Source of the DNA: an uncultured Devosia sp.
GTDB taxonomy: Bacteria; Pseudomonadota; Alphaproteobacteria; Rhizobiales; Devosiaceae
Direction: 5' to 3'
Length of the DNA: 39,253 nucleotides
NCBI RefSeq assembly: GCF_913055165.1
Contig: NZ_CAJXJS010000033.1
Location: 1 to 39,253, forward strand
In this document: positions 7,289 through 16,377 of the stretch, piece after piece
Layout of the letters: each line of letters opens with the position of its first letter
How positions within the stretch are numbered: the stretch's first letter is position 1
Translations under genes and position numbers: made by a program
The notes under the pieces: model-generated
The model's database searches: none
Told to the model about the DNA's origin: nothing
The model's input: only the letters and a program-made list of their open reading frames with translations

Positions 7289-9850
7289 TCAGCTCCTCGG
7301 CCGTGCGTTCTCGGGGTCATAGAGCGGCTTGTAGCCGACCCCGGCAACCTCGGCGCGATAGGTTTCGCCGAAATATTCCAGCAAGACCTCCCGGCCCGTC
7401 TCGCAATATGACCAGGGCAGATAGGCCAGCGCGATGTTCTTGCCGATGACCGGCCCGTAGACAATAGAGGTGGTGTAGGAGCGGCGGCCCAACTCATCCA
7501 CCAGCGTCTCGCCAGTAGCCGGATCGAGAACCGGCAAGGTGCCGACCGGGTAGCGGGCGACGCCCTTGCTGTCGACATTCTCGGTCATGACCAGGGTGCA
7601 CAGCATTGCCGGCTGGTGTTCGCGCTCACGATAGGCCACATGGCTGGCCTTGCCGCAGAAGTCGGCTTCCTTGACCTTGGGGCGGGCCAAATCGGCCTCC
7701 AGGAGATTATATTCGGTCAGAAGGTCGGCATTCTGCAGCCGCAGGCTCTTTTCCAGGCGGCGGGAATTGGCATAGGTCTCGACGCCCACGGCAATGACGC
7801 CGGTCGAGCGCAGGGCATCCCACACGGCCAGGCCGTCCTCGTAGGCCATATGCAGTTCCCAGCCCTGCTCGCCGACATAGGAAATCCGGAAGGCCGTGAC
7901 CGACTTGCCCGCGATGGTGATGGGCTTGATCGAGGCAAAGGGGAAATTCTCCGGCGTCAGGATGGATGGATCATCTACCAGCTTGCTGAGGTTCTCCCGG
8001 GCATTGGGACCCCAGATGCCGATGGTGATGTACTTTTCCGTCACATCGGTAATGGTGACGTCCAGGTTCCGGTCCTGCGCCACCCGGCGCATATAGTGAT
8101 AGTCACGTGGCCCGGCATCGGCGCCATTGATCATGCGGATGCGGTCGGCCATGCGGATGACGGTAAAGTCGGCGCGCACCATGCCCTGTTCGTCGAGGAA
8201 GTGGGTATAGATGCCCTTGCCGATATTGGCGTCGCCGCCAATCTTGGCCGCACAGAGCCATTCCATCAGATCGACGTGGTCCGGCCCTTCGATGTCGTAG
8301 ATGGCGAAGTGCGACAGATTGATGATGCCGCAATTCTCGCTCAGCTCGATATGCTCGGCATTGGAAACACGCCAGAAGTGGCGGTTGTCCCATTCATTCT
8401 CGCGCACCGGAACGCGATCGGCATATTTTTCCAGCAGGTGCTCATTGGCCGCATAGCCATGGGCACGTTCCCAGCCACCCAACTCCATGAAATAGCCGCC
8501 CAGCTCCTTCTCGCGCTCGTAGAAGGGCGAACGGCGGACATTGCGGCCGCCCGAGAAAGGCTCGCGTGGATGTACCGGCGGGTTGTAGATCTTCATCGCC
8601 GTTTCGGTGCAGCGTTCCTCGATCCACTTCTCATCGAGCTGGAAGCTGTTGAACCGGGCGAAGTCGATCTTGTTGTGGTCGATGCTGGTGCGGCCATCGG
8701 TCATCCAGTCGGCGATGAGCTTGCCCATGCCGGGGCCGTCTTTGACCCAGATGCCCACGGCATACCACAGGCCCCGGACCTTCTGACTTTCGCCCATTGA
8801 GGGGCCGCCATCGGTGGTGGTCTGGAGTAGGCCATTGAAGGAATGGCCTTCATTATAGCCGAGCTCTGCCAGGATCGGTGTCAACTCCATGGCGCGTTCG
8901 AGCGGTTCCATGACCTGCTCAAGGTCAAGGTCGCGCTGCGACGGCGACAGGCGGGCCTGTTCCTTTTCCAGCAATTCGCGGGGATGGACGAGGCGCGGAT
9001 TGTGCTCTTCGTAATAGCCCCATTCGATCTGACCGCCTTCGGCGGTCTTGGGATCGCCCGTATCGCGCAGATAGGCAGAATTGCCCTGGTCACGCAGCAG
9101 CGGATAGCCGATTTCGACGCCTGTATCGGCAAATTCGGTATAGGGCCCGAAAAAGGTCAGGGGATGGTCGACCGGCATGACCGGCAGGTCTTCGCCCGCC
9201 ATCTCGGCGATCAACCGGCCCCAAAGGCCGGTACAAACGACCACATAGTCGGCCATGATGGTGCCGCGATCGGTCACCACGCCCTTGATCCGTCCGTCCT
9301 CGATGACCAGTGAGCGCGCCGACGTATTGGCGAAGGCCTGCAGCTTCCCAGCCTCGACGGCCTGATCGACGAGCTTACCGGCCACCGTCTGGGAGCGCGG
9401 AATGACCAGGCCCGCATCGGGGTCCCACAGTCCGCCCTGAATGAGGCTTTCCTCGACCAGCGGCATTTTCTGCTTGATCTCGGCGGGATCGATCAGCCGC
9501 GCCCGTGTGCCGAAGGCCTTGCCCGAGGCGACTTTGCGCTTGATTTCGTCCATGCGGGCATCATCGCCCACTCGCGCCACCTCGATGCCGCCGACGCGGG
9601 CGTAGTGGCCCATCTTCTCGAAGAAATCGATGGAATAGAGGGTGGTCCAGGTCGTCAGGAAATCGTGGCTGGTGGTGTAGCAGAAGTCCGAAGCATGGGC
9701 GGTCGAGCCGATATCCGTCGGAATGCCGGACTTGTCGATGCCGACAATATCGTCCCAACCCCGTTCGACCAAATGGTGCGCAACCGATGCGCCCACGATG
9801 CCGCCCAAGCCCACAATGACCACCCGGGCCTTATTGGGAAACGTTGACAT
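7289..9850 (-). CDS. Dimethylglycine dehydrogenase-type FAD/folate enzyme
   Basis: An 853-residue two-part enzyme: an N-terminal D-amino-acid-oxidase-like FAD domain (about 1-380), an FAO_M linker (about 380-440), and a C-terminal GcvT-like folate domain (about 440-850). The family removes a methyl group from dimethylglycine (or sarcosine) and hands it to tetrahydrofolate as methylene-THF. GSTAHAS places His52 where family members bind FAD covalently. The nucleotide loop reads LGGIVG instead of the usual GGGIVG, with a glycine shifted one place earlier. An in-frame ATG at 9848-9850 follows a GTGGAG ribosome site. It is the last gene of a run etfB-etfA-purU-folD-this gene, so its electrons probably pass to that ETF and its one-carbon unit to FolD and PurU. 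Dimethylglycine rather than sarcosine is inferred because a separate sarcosine oxidase lies nearby. Confidence 0.88.
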   Translation of the reverse strand: MSTFPNKARVVIVGLGGIVGASVAHHLVERGWDDIVGIDKSGIPTDIGSTAHASDFCYTTSHDFLTTWTTLYSIDFFEKMGHYARVGGIEVARVGDDARMDEIKRKVASGKAFGTRARLIDPAEIKQKMPLVEESLIQGGLWDPDAGLVIPRSQTVAGKLVDQAVEAGKLQAFANTSARSLVIEDGRIKGVVTDRGTIMADYVVVCTGLWGRLIAEMAGEDLPVMPVDHPLTFFGPYTEFADTGVEIGYPLLRDQGNSAYLRDTGDPKTAEGGQIEWGYYEEHNPRLVHPRELLEKEQARLSPSQRDLDLEQVMEPLERAMELTPILAELGYNEGHSFNGLLQTTTDGGPSMGESQKVRGLWYAVGIWVKDGPGMGKLIADWMTDGRTSIDHNKIDFARFNSFQLDEKWIEERCTETAMKIYNPPVHPREPFSGGRNVRRSPFYEREKELGGYFMELGGWERAHGYAANEHLLEKYADRVPVRENEWDNRHFWRVSNAEHIELSENCGIINLSHFAIYDIEGPDHVDLMEWLCAAKIGGDANIGKGIYTHFLDEQGMVRADFTVIRMADRIRMINGADAGPRDYHYMRRVAQDRNLDVTITDVTEKYITIGIWGPNARENLSKLVDDPSILTPENFPFASIKPITIAGKSVTAFRISYVGEQGWELHMAYEDGLAVWDALRSTGVIAVGVETYANSRRLEKSLRLQNADLLTEYNLLEADLARPKVKEADFCGKASHVAYREREHQPAMLCTLVMTENVDSKGVARYPVGTLPVLDPATGETLVDELGRRSYTTSIVYGPVIGKNIALAYLPWSYCETGREVLLEYFGETYRAEVAGVGYKPLYDPENARPRS

Positions 9851-9923
9851 TTCGACTTACTCCACAGTGACGGACGGGATAGTTAGAATAGATGTCGGCC
9901 GCGCCGGCGGACCAACCAGGCAG

Positions 9924-10808
9924 TTACCAGAGCTGGGGGACGGCAAGATTGCGGCGCCTGTAGGCGGCCAGCAGCGTATTGTGCATCAGGCTCATTATGG
10001 TCATGGGACCCACCCCGCCGGGAACCGGCGTGATGGCACCGGCAACGGACGAGGCGGAGCCGAATTCGACATCGCCAACCAGTCGCGTCTTGCCATCGCG
10101 GATGACCCGGCTCGTGCCCACGTCGATGACCGTTGCGCCCGGCTTGATCCAATCGCCCTTGATCATCTCAGCCTGCCCGACCGCTGCGACGACGATATCG
10201 GCCTGCCTCACCTTGGCGGCGAGGTCGCGCGTGCGGGAATGGGCAATGGTCACGGTACAATTTTCGGCCAGGAGAAGCTGGGCCATGGGCTTGCCGACCA
10301 GAATGGAGCGACCGACAACCACGGCGTCGAGCCCCGAGAGATTGCCCAGAGCTGAGCGCAGCAGCATCAGGCAGCCCAAGGGCGTGCAGGACACCATCCC
10401 CTCCAGACCCGAAACCAGGCGGCCGGCGCTGGATGGATGCAGGCCATCCACATCCTTGGCCGGATCGATGGCCTCGATCACGGCAAGGGAATCGAGATGG
10501 GAAGGCAAGGGCAACTGCACCAGAATACCGTCAACGGCGTCGTCGGCATTCAGCTTTGCGATCAGCGCCAGAAGGTCATGCTGGCTGCTATCTTCGGGCA
10601 GCACGTGTTCGAAACTGGCCATGCCCAGTTCGCGCGCCATCTTGCCCTTGCTGCGAACATAGACCTCGCTGGCCGGGTCGGAACCGACCAGGACTACGGC
10701 AAGGCCCGGCGAACGCCCGGAGTGCTGCTCGAGCGCCGGAATGGCCTGGGCGATGCGTCCGCCCAGGCCGTTGGCATATGCTTTCCCGTCAATGATCTGA
10801 GCAGGCAT
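9924..10808 (-). CDS. folD: FolD: methylene-THF dehydrogenase / methenyl-THF cyclohydrolase
   Basis: A 294-residue bifunctional enzyme that oxidises 5,10-methylene-THF to methenyl-THF with NADP and hydrolyses it to 10-formyl-THF in the cytoplasm. The catalytic residues fall exactly at the classic positions: Tyr50 and Lys54 in YVRSK, Gln98 in QLPLP and Asp121 in KDVDG. The [19 protein letters not shown] loop and the C-terminal [12 protein letters not shown] signature are intact. It sits between purU and the dimethylglycine dehydrogenase on the same strand. It is therefore well placed to take methylene-THF made by that enzyme and pass 10-formyl-THF to PurU. The bacterium may hold another folD elsewhere; this copy looks dedicated to methyl-group catabolism. 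Confidence 0.96.
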   Translation of the reverse strand: MPAQIIDGKAYANGLGGRIAQAIPALEQHSGRSPGLAVVLVGSDPASEVYVRSKGKMARELGMASFEHVLPEDSSQHDLLALIAKLNADDAVDGILVQLPLPSHLDSLAVIEAIDPAKDVDGLHPSSAGRLVSGLEGMVSCTPLGCLMLLRSALGNLSGLDAVVVGRSILVGKPMAQLLLAENCTVTIAHSRTRDLAAKVRQADIVVAAVGQAEMIKGDWIKPGATVIDVGTSRVIRDGKTRLVGDVEFGSASSVAGAITPVPGGVGPMTIMSLMHNTLLAAYRRRNLAVPQLW

Positions 10809-10857
10809 GAAACACCCTGGATTACGATGAAACCGCGACCGCTGATCCGGGCGGTGG

Positions 10858-11715
10858 TCAGGCAGAGAAGACGACGGTCCGATGGTGATTGAGCATGACG
10901 CGGCCCTCGAGATGATATTTGACCGCGCGGGCCAGCACCCTGGATTCGATGTCGCGCCCGGCCGCCACGAAATCGTCGGAGCTCATGGCGTGGCTGACCC
11001 GCTCGGTTTCCTGCTCGATAATGGGACCTTCATCGAGATCGGCAGTGACATAGTGTCCGGTCGCGCCGATCAGCTTGACGCCCCGCTCATGAGCCTGATG
11101 GTAAGGCTTTGCCCCCTTGAAGCTGGGCAGGAAGGAATGGTGAATATTGATCACCATGCCATAGAGGCGGTTGGACAGGTCATTGGAGAGGACCTGCATA
11201 TAGCGGGCCAGCACGACCAGCTCGGAGCCGGTCTCCTTGACCAGTTCGACCAACTGTGCTTCGCGCTCGGCCTTGTTCTCCTTGGTCACCGGCCAATAGT
11301 AGAACGGGATGTCTTCCTGCTCGGCAGTGCGCCGCGAGTCTTCATGGTTCGAGACGATCGCCGCGACTTCTGCGTTCAGCCAGCCCACCTTGATCTGGTA
11401 GAGCAGGTGGAGCAGCGCATGGTCGAACTTTGAGACCATGATGATGATCTTGGGCCGGCGCGACAGATCCTCGAGCTTGAGCTTCATGTCGAAACGATCG
11501 ACAGAGGGCTTGAAGGCCAGCTCGAAGGTTTCCTTGCTGGTCCCGGCAGGCGCCGCAAAGGCGATGCGGATGAACAGCTGATTGGTCAGGCGGTCGCAGA
11601 ACTGGTTGGATTCCAGAATATTGGCGCCGCGCGAAGCCAGTGCCGTCGTCAACCCGGCCACGATGCCCGGCTGGTCAAGGCAACTCAGCTTCAGAATGAA
11701 CTTGTTCTCGCTCAT
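10858..11715 (-). CDS. purU: PurU: formyltetrahydrofolate deformylase
   Basis: A 285-residue hydrolase that splits 10-formyl-THF to formate and free THF. The first 80 residues are an ACT-like regulatory domain ([18 protein letters not shown]). The catalytic part resembles glycinamide ribonucleotide formyltransferase, with the [20 protein letters not shown] active-site segment (Asn/His) and [17 protein letters not shown] carrying the Asp. The ATG at 11713-11715 is preferred because GGTGGAGA lies upstream and the protein then begins [12 protein letters not shown]; an ATG 12 codons earlier overlaps the end of etfA. Thirty-two bases separate it from etfA and 49 from folD, so one transcript is likely. 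The formate it releases can feed the formate dehydrogenase at 34776-39253. Confidence 0.95.
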   Translation of the reverse strand: MSENKFILKLSCLDQPGIVAGLTTALASRGANILESNQFCDRLTNQLFIRIAFAAPAGTSKETFELAFKPSVDRFDMKLKLEDLSRRPKIIIMVSKFDHALLHLLYQIKVGWLNAEVAAIVSNHEDSRRTAEQEDIPFYYWPVTKENKAEREAQLVELVKETGSELVVLARYMQVLSNDLSNRLYGMVINIHHSFLPSFKGAKPYHQAHERGVKLIGATGHYVTADLDEGPIIEQETERVSHAMSSDDFVAAGRDIESRVLARAVKYHLEGRVMLNHHRTVVFSA

Positions 11716-11747
11716 CGAGATGTCTCCACCGGATTGCATCAGCTTGT

Positions 11748-12677
11748 TCATAGCTGGCGCTCGAGTTCAGGCAGCAGGTCGAAGAGGTCGCCAACCAGCC
11801 CGTAGTCGGCCACCTGGAAAATGGGAGCGTCCCCGTCCTTGTTGATGGCGACAATGACCTTGGCGTCCTTCATGCCGGCTAGGTGCTGGATCGCCCCGGA
11901 AATGCCGATGGCGATGTAAAGGTCCGGGGCGACGATCTTGCCGGTCTGGCCGACTTGCCAATCATTGGGGGCGTAGCCCGCGTCGACGGCGGCGCGCGAG
12001 GCGCCAACGGCGGCACCCAGCTTGTCGGCGATGGGCAGGATGATCTCGCGGAACTTGTCCTGCGAGCCCAAGGCCCGACCCCCGGAAATCACGATCCGTG
12101 CCGACCCCAGTTCTGGCCGCTCGCTCCTGGCGATACGGTTCTCGATGAAGGTGGAGAGGCCACGATCCGCGATCGCCGCAACGGACTCGATAGGCGCTGA
12201 TGCGCCGGTTTCCGCCGCCGCAAAGGCCGCGGTGCGCACGGTAATCACCTTCTTGGCGTCAAGCGCCTGCACGGTTTGCACCGCATTGCCGGCATAGATC
12301 GGGCGCTTGAAGGTATCGGGTGACACCACCTCGATGATCTCGGAAACCTGCATCACATCGAGCAGGGCGGCCACGCGCGGCAGGACGTTTTTGCCCGTGG
12401 TGGTCGCTGCGGCCATGACCACATCGTAGCCGCCGCCGAGCGAGACGATCAGATCGGCCAGCGGCTCGGCCAGCTGGTGTTCGAGCACGTCGCTGTCAGC
12501 CACAAGCACCTTGCGCACACCAGAAAGCTTTGCGGCGGCATCTGCGATAGCCTCGACGCCCTTGCCTGCCACCAGAATGTCGACGTCACCGCCGATCTTG
12601 CCGGCGGCGGTCAGGGCCCGCGCGGTCAGTTCGGAGAGCGATACATTGTCGTGATCAGCGAGAAGAAGAATTGCCAT
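11748..12677 (-). CDS. etfA: Electron transfer flavoprotein alpha subunit
   Basis: A 309-residue ETF alpha subunit, which binds FAD and with EtfB carries electrons from flavin dehydrogenases to ETF-ubiquinone oxidoreductase. The C-terminal FAD domain is complete: [10 protein letters not shown] at about 200, [24 protein letters not shown] at about 230-250, and the final [25 protein letters not shown] with [20 protein letters not shown]. Length is standard. It follows etfB by 21 bases and precedes purU by 32. Being in one run with a dimethylglycine dehydrogenase suggests this ETF serves demethylation rather than, or in addition to, fatty-acid oxidation. The partner quinone reductase is encoded at 32967-34628. 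Confidence 0.96.
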   Translation of the reverse strand: MAILLLADHDNVSLSELTARALTAAGKIGGDVDILVAGKGVEAIADAAAKLSGVRKVLVADSDVLEHQLAEPLADLIVSLGGGYDVVMAAATTTGKNVLPRVAALLDVMQVSEIIEVVSPDTFKRPIYAGNAVQTVQALDAKKVITVRTAAFAAAETGASAPIESVAAIADRGLSTFIENRIARSERPELGSARIVISGGRALGSQDKFREIILPIADKLGAAVGASRAAVDAGYAPNDWQVGQTGKIVAPDLYIAIGISGAIQHLAGMKDAKVIVAINKDGDAPIFQVADYGLVGDLFDLLPELERQL

Positions 12678-12698
12678 GTGTCTGTTCCTTCCTGCTGA

Positions 12699-13448
12699 TC
12701 AGATGACGCGGGCTTCGTTGCGCAGCTTGTCGAGCAGTTCAGACACGCTGGACACCTTGATGCCGCCCTTGCGCGCCTCCGGCTCGTCTGTCCTGAGCAC
12801 TTTCAGGCGCGGTTCGGTGCTGACGCCGTAGTCGGCGGCGGTCTTTTCCTCGAGCGGCTTCTTCTTGGCCTTCATGATATTGGGGAGCGAGGCAAAGCGC
12901 GGCTCATTGAGCCGGAGGTCTGCCGTGACAACGGCAGGCAGTGTGACGTTGATCGACTGCAGTCCGCCATCGACCTCGCGCAACACCCTGGCCGTACCGT
13001 CGGCCAGCTCGAGCTTGGAAGCGAAGGTGGCCTGCGACCATCCCAGCAGCGCCGACAACATCTGGCCGGTCTGGTTGCAGTCGTCGTCGATCGCCTGCTT
13101 GCCCAGAATGACCAGTTGCGGCTGCTCGGCCTCGACAACGCCCTTCAGCAGCTTTGCGACGGTCAGCGGTTCGACACTGTCTTCAACGGTAATGAGGATG
13201 GCGCGGTCCGCGCCCATGGCCAACGCCGTTCTCAACGTGTCCTGAGCCTGCGCCGGTCCGATGGACACAACCACGATCTCGTCGACCTTGCCGGCTTCCT
13301 TGAGGCGGATGGCCTCCTCGACGGCAATTTCGTCGAAGGGGTTCATCGACATCTTCACATTGGCCAGATCGACGCCCGAGCCATCGGGCTTCACGCGGAT
13401 CTTGACGTTGAAATCGACCACCCGCTTCACGGGCACCAGAATTTTCAT
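12699..13448 (-). CDS. etfB: Electron transfer flavoprotein beta subunit
   Basis: A 249-residue ETF beta subunit that binds AMP and forms the partner-docking surface of the ETF dimer. It begins [14 protein letters not shown] and contains the ATP/AMP-fold [14 protein letters not shown] at about 120-135. The recognition loop near residues 185-205 ([20 protein letters not shown]) docks on dehydrogenases in group I ETFs. Start chosen at the ATG 13446-13448; GGGGA lies nine bases upstream, while the ATG three codons earlier would leave almost no spacing. It heads the minus-strand cluster and is divergent from the GlxA-type regulator at 13628, so the 180 bases between should hold both promoters. 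Confidence 0.96.
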   Translation of the reverse strand: MKILVPVKRVVDFNVKIRVKPDGSGVDLANVKMSMNPFDEIAVEEAIRLKEAGKVDEIVVVSIGPAQAQDTLRTALAMGADRAILITVEDSVEPLTVAKLLKGVVEAEQPQLVILGKQAIDDDCNQTGQMLSALLGWSQATFASKLELADGTARVLREVDGGLQSINVTLPAVVTADLRLNEPRFASLPNIMKAKKKPLEEKTAADYGVSTEPRLKVLRTDEPEARKGGIKVSSVSELLDKLRNEARVI

Positions 13449-13541
13449 TCTATCCATTCCCCAGTCGCGCGATCAGGCAAACTGTTCAAAGCCGCGACCT
13501 CGCCGGGTTGACGAGGTACATTGATCATCGTGGGGGGAGCA

Positions 13542-13570
13542 TTGCGACAGTTTCAAACTCTTGCCAGAAT
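13542..13570 (+). promoter_or_regulatory. Candidate promoter with palindromic operator upstream of the 13628 regulator
   Basis: TTGCGA (13542-13547) and CAGAAT (13565-13570) are spaced by 17 bases, each matching four of six sigma-70 consensus bases. The spacer contains the palindrome AGTTTCAAACT (13549-13559). A further inverted copy of ACAGTTT, as AAACTGT, lies at 13479-13485 toward etfB. A protein bound at the palindrome would sit on the promoter, so self-repression is a simple reading. No experimental support is visible in the sequence. Confidence 0.35.
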
Positions 13571-13627
13571 ATTTGCGTCAATCATGGATTACCGCTACGA
13601 CAGAGGTGGCGTATTTGGGGAGGGGCG

Positions 13628-14677
13628 ATGGCCGGCACCACAATGCAACCATCCAGTTTGGGAAACAGGGCGCTTCGAGTACGACCTGCGGGGGTCCGCC
13701 TGAGTGTGGGGTTCATTCTGGCCAAGCGTTTCACGCTTTGCGCCTTCGCCAACTTCGTGGATGTATTGAGGCTGGCCGCCGACGAAGGCGACAGAAGCCG
13801 GCCAATCATGTGCGATTGGGCGGTTTTGTCGGATACGATGAATGCCGTGCCATCCAGCAGCGGCATCACGGTTCAACCCAATGAACGGCTGGGCGACCCC
13901 GGCAGGTTTGACTACATCGTCGTCGTGGGCGGGGTGATGGAGGACGATCTGTCCGGCCTCGGCCAGGCCTATATAGAATACCTGCGGAAAGCGGCGTCGC
14001 TGGGCATTCCCCTGGTGGGTGTGTGTACCGGCGGATTTCTGCTGCATCGGGCCGGTCTCATGGATGGCCATCGCTGCTGTGTGAGCTGGTTTCACCATGC
14101 CGATTTCCTGGAACAGTTCGACGGCCTCAACCCGGTGTCGGACCAAATCTTCATCGACGACGGTGACCGGCTGACCTGCTCTGGTGGCGCCAGTTCCGCG
14201 CATCTGGCGGCCTATCTCGTGGACAAGCATGTCGGGCGCGCCCAGGCCATCAAGAGCCTGCATATCATGATCATCGATGACGCCTTGCGCCCAGAGAAGC
14301 CTCAGCCCGGTGTGCCCTTGGACATATCGACGAACGACCCGATGGTCCTGCGGGCGTTGCTTCTGATGCAGCAGCATATCGACAACCCCTTGTCCGTCAC
14401 CGAACTGGCCCGTCGGATGGGCAACAGCAAGCGCCAGCTGGAGCGGCACTTTCGCGCCGCGCTGGGCGCATCGCCCCAAGCAGCCTTCCTCCAGATACGC
14501 CTGGCCTTGGCGCGGCACCTCATTGAAACGACCGATAAGTCGGTTGCCACAGTGGCTGTCGAGTGTGGCTTTTGCGACTCCTCCCATCTGAGCCGAGTTT
14601 TCCGGCAGCGCTTCGATTGTACGCCGTATCAGGTTCGGCGGGCGCGACTGGACAATCCAGAAGTCGAGGCCGCCTAG
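13628..14677 (+). CDS. GlxA-family transcriptional regulator (DJ-1/PfpI-like domain plus AraC HTH)
   Basis: A 349-residue regulator. The first 210 residues are a class I glutamine-amidotransferase-like sensing domain with GVCTGGFLLHRAGLMDG around the nucleophile-elbow cysteine. The C-terminal ~100 residues form a two-helix-turn-helix AraC domain (LSVTELARRMGNSKRQLERHF and SVATVAVECGFCDSSHLSRVFRQRF). This architecture is shared with GbdR (betaine/dimethylglycine), SouR (sarcosine) and CdhR (carnitine) of Pseudomonas. It lies between the minus-strand etf-dimethylglycine dehydrogenase cluster and the plus-strand sarcosine oxidase cluster, so it probably controls one or both; a sarcosine or dimethylglycine sensor is my inference. 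Start at 13628 has a GGGGAGGGG ribosome site; an open stretch upstream to 13508 is not family-like. Confidence 0.9.
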   Translation: MAGTTMQPSSLGNRALRVRPAGVRLSVGFILAKRFTLCAFANFVDVLRLAADEGDRSRPIMCDWAVLSDTMNAVPSSSGITVQPNERLGDPGRFDYIVVVGGVMEDDLSGLGQAYIEYLRKAASLGIPLVGVCTGGFLLHRAGLMDGHRCCVSWFHHADFLEQFDGLNPVSDQIFIDDGDRLTCSGGASSAHLAAYLVDKHVGRAQAIKSLHIMIIDDALRPEKPQPGVPLDISTNDPMVLRALLLMQQHIDNPLSVTELARRMGNSKRQLERHFRAALGASPQAAFLQIRLALARHLIETTDKSVATVAVECGFCDSSHLSRVFRQRFDCTPYQVRRARLDNPEVEAA

Positions 14678-14782
14678 GCGCACTGCGCTCCGGGCTTGTC
14701 ACGGGTCACCGAAGGACGTGTCGTTATAGTGCGCTTGCTTTGACGCAAACGTCCTGTCCGCGAATACGCAATGTCGCAATGA

Positions 14783-14808
14783 TACCCCAACAACGCGCGT
14801 CTGGGGTA
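14783..14808 (+). promoter_or_regulatory. Hairpin over the soxB ribosome-binding site
   Basis: TACCCCA (14783-14789) pairs perfectly with TGGGGTA (14802-14808) around a 12-base loop. The GGGG of the right arm (14803-14806) is the only purine-rich site at a suitable distance, six bases, from the soxB ATG at 14813. Folding of the leader would therefore limit translation of the whole sarcosine oxidase set. Inference from complementarity only. Confidence 0.45.
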
Positions 14809-14812
14809 AGCG

Positions 14813-16066
14813 ATGACCCGCTTTTCTTTTCCGAATCTGTTGGCGAATGCCCTCACCGGCCACAAGAACTGGAAGCCGCAATGGCCTGATGCTCAGCCCA
14901 AGGCCGAGTATGACGTCGTCATTGTCGGTGCCGGCGGGCATGGTCTAGGAGCGGCCTTCTACCTCGCCAAGGAACACGGCATCACCAATGTCGCGGTCAT
15001 AGACAAGGGCTGGCTGGGTGGCGGCAATACCGGCCGCAACACCACCATCATCCGCTCCAACTACCTCTATGACGAAAGCGCGATGCTCTATGAGCATTCG
15101 ATGAAGCTGTGGGAAGGGCTGACGCAGGAGCTCAACTACAACGTCATGTTCTCGCAGCGCGGCGTGATGATGCTGGCGCACAATGTACATGACGTGCAGA
15201 GCTTCAAGCGCCATGTGCATTCCAACCGACTGAACGGCATCGACAACGAATGGTTGACGCCCGAAGAGGCTAAGGAATTCTGCCCGCCGCTCGATATTTC
15301 GCCGGGCGCCCGCTATCCAGTCATGGGCGCGGCCCTGCAGCGGCGCGGTGGCGTCGCGCGCCACGATGCCGTGGCCTGGGGCTATGCCCGCGGTGCGGCC
15401 GCCCGCGGTGTCGACATCATTCAGAACTGCCCGGTCACGGCCATTCGCCGCGATCCCTCTGGCAAGGTGATTGGGGTTGAAACCGCCAAAGGCTTCATCA
15501 AGGCCAAGAAGGTTGCCGTGTCCGCTGCCGGCAATACCTCGGTGGTCATGGATTCGGCGGGCGTCCGCCTGCCGCTTGAAAGCTATCCGCTCCAGGCGCT
15601 GGTTTCCGAGCCCGTCAAGCCGATCTTCCCATGCGTGGTCATGTCCAACACCGTGCATGCCTATATTTCGCAGTCGGACAAAGGCGAATTGGTCATCGGC
15701 TCGGGCACCGATCAATATGTGTCCTATAGCCAGCGCGGCGGCCTGCCGCTGATCGAGCATACGGTCGCGGCGATCTGCGAAATCTTCCCCATTTTCACGC
15801 GCATGCGCATGCTGCGCAAATGGGGCGGCATCGTCGATGTGACGCCTGACCGCTCGCCCATTCTGGGCAAGACACCGGTTCCCGGTCTCTACATCAATTG
15901 CGGCTGGGGCACGGGTGGTTTCAAGGCCACGCCAGGTTCGGCACATGTCTTTGCCCATACCATCGCCCGGGACGAGCCCCACCCCATCAACGCGCCCTTC
16001 ACGCTGGAGCGGTTCACCACCGGCCGGCTGATCGACGAAGCGGCCGCTGCCGCCGTCGCCCACTGA
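14813..16066 (+). CDS. soxB: Sarcosine oxidase beta subunit
   Basis: A 417-residue flavoprotein subunit of heterotetrameric sarcosine oxidase, which demethylates sarcosine to glycine with O2, producing H2O2 and methylene-THF (or formaldehyde). The FAD loop is G39-A-G41-G-H-G44, followed by [23 protein letters not shown], highly typical of SoxB. His184 in [10 protein letters not shown] is at the position I would expect for the covalently bound FMN histidine of the family. The C-terminal half has [37 protein letters not shown], the substrate/FAD cap. First gene of soxB-soxD-soxA-soxG and preceded by a leader hairpin. Length is about the usual 405-417. Confidence 0.97.
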   Translation: MTRFSFPNLLANALTGHKNWKPQWPDAQPKAEYDVVIVGAGGHGLGAAFYLAKEHGITNVAVIDKGWLGGGNTGRNTTIIRSNYLYDESAMLYEHSMKLWEGLTQELNYNVMFSQRGVMMLAHNVHDVQSFKRHVHSNRLNGIDNEWLTPEEAKEFCPPLDISPGARYPVMGAALQRRGGVARHDAVAWGYARGAAARGVDIIQNCPVTAIRRDPSGKVIGVETAKGFIKAKKVAVSAAGNTSVVMDSAGVRLPLESYPLQALVSEPVKPIFPCVVMSNTVHAYISQSDKGELVIGSGTDQYVSYSQRGGLPLIEHTVAAICEIFPIFTRMRMLRKWGGIVDVTPDRSPILGKTPVPGLYINCGWGTGGFKATPGSAHVFAHTIARDEPHPINAPFTLERFTTGRLIDEAAAAAVAH

Positions 16067-16077
16067 GGAGACAAGCC

Positions 16078-16377
16078 ATGCTTCTCATTCACTGCCCTTA
16101 TTGCGACGCCACCCGTCCGGAAGTCGAGTTTGCCTATGGCGGCCAGGCCCATATTGCCCGGCCCCTCGACCCCTCATCGACCACCGATGAGCAATGGCGC
16201 GACCATCTGTACATCCGGGTCAATCCCCGCGGCATTCATGCCGAACGTTGGCGGCACATCCATGGATGCGGCCGCTTCTTCAACGCCATCCGCGACACGG
16301 TGAGCGACAAGTTCGTCACCACCTACAAGGCGGGCGAACCGCGCCCCGAATTGACCGAGAAGGAGGGGGCTCGCTGA
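16078..16377 (+). CDS. soxD: Sarcosine oxidase delta subunit
   Basis: A 99-residue subunit that binds zinc and completes the SoxABDG tetramer. The zinc ligands appear as C6-x-x-C9 (CPYC) near the start and the HIHGC segment at about 59-63. The GGQAHIARP and NPRGIHAERWRHIHGCGRFFNAIRDT stretches are family signatures. The start at 16078 follows GAGGAG by a short spacer, 11 bases after soxB ends; the frame is open further upstream inside soxB, but that is a shadow. Its stop TGA shares one base with the ATG of soxA, indicating coupled translation. Confidence 0.96.
   Translation: MLLIHCPYCDATRPEVEFAYGGQAHIARPLDPSSTTDEQWRDHLYIRVNPRGIHAERWRHIHGCGRFFNAIRDTVSDKFVTTYKAGEPRPELTEKEGAR

Noticed and set aside
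7616..8800. 394-codon plus-strand frame inside the dimethylglycine dehydrogenase gene
   Set aside because: Antisense shadow of a clearly conserved enzyme; no family-like residues and no ribosome site.
13595..14683. 362-codon minus-strand frame opposite the 13628 regulator
   Set aside because: Antisense shadow; the plus strand encodes an intact GlxA/AraC regulator.
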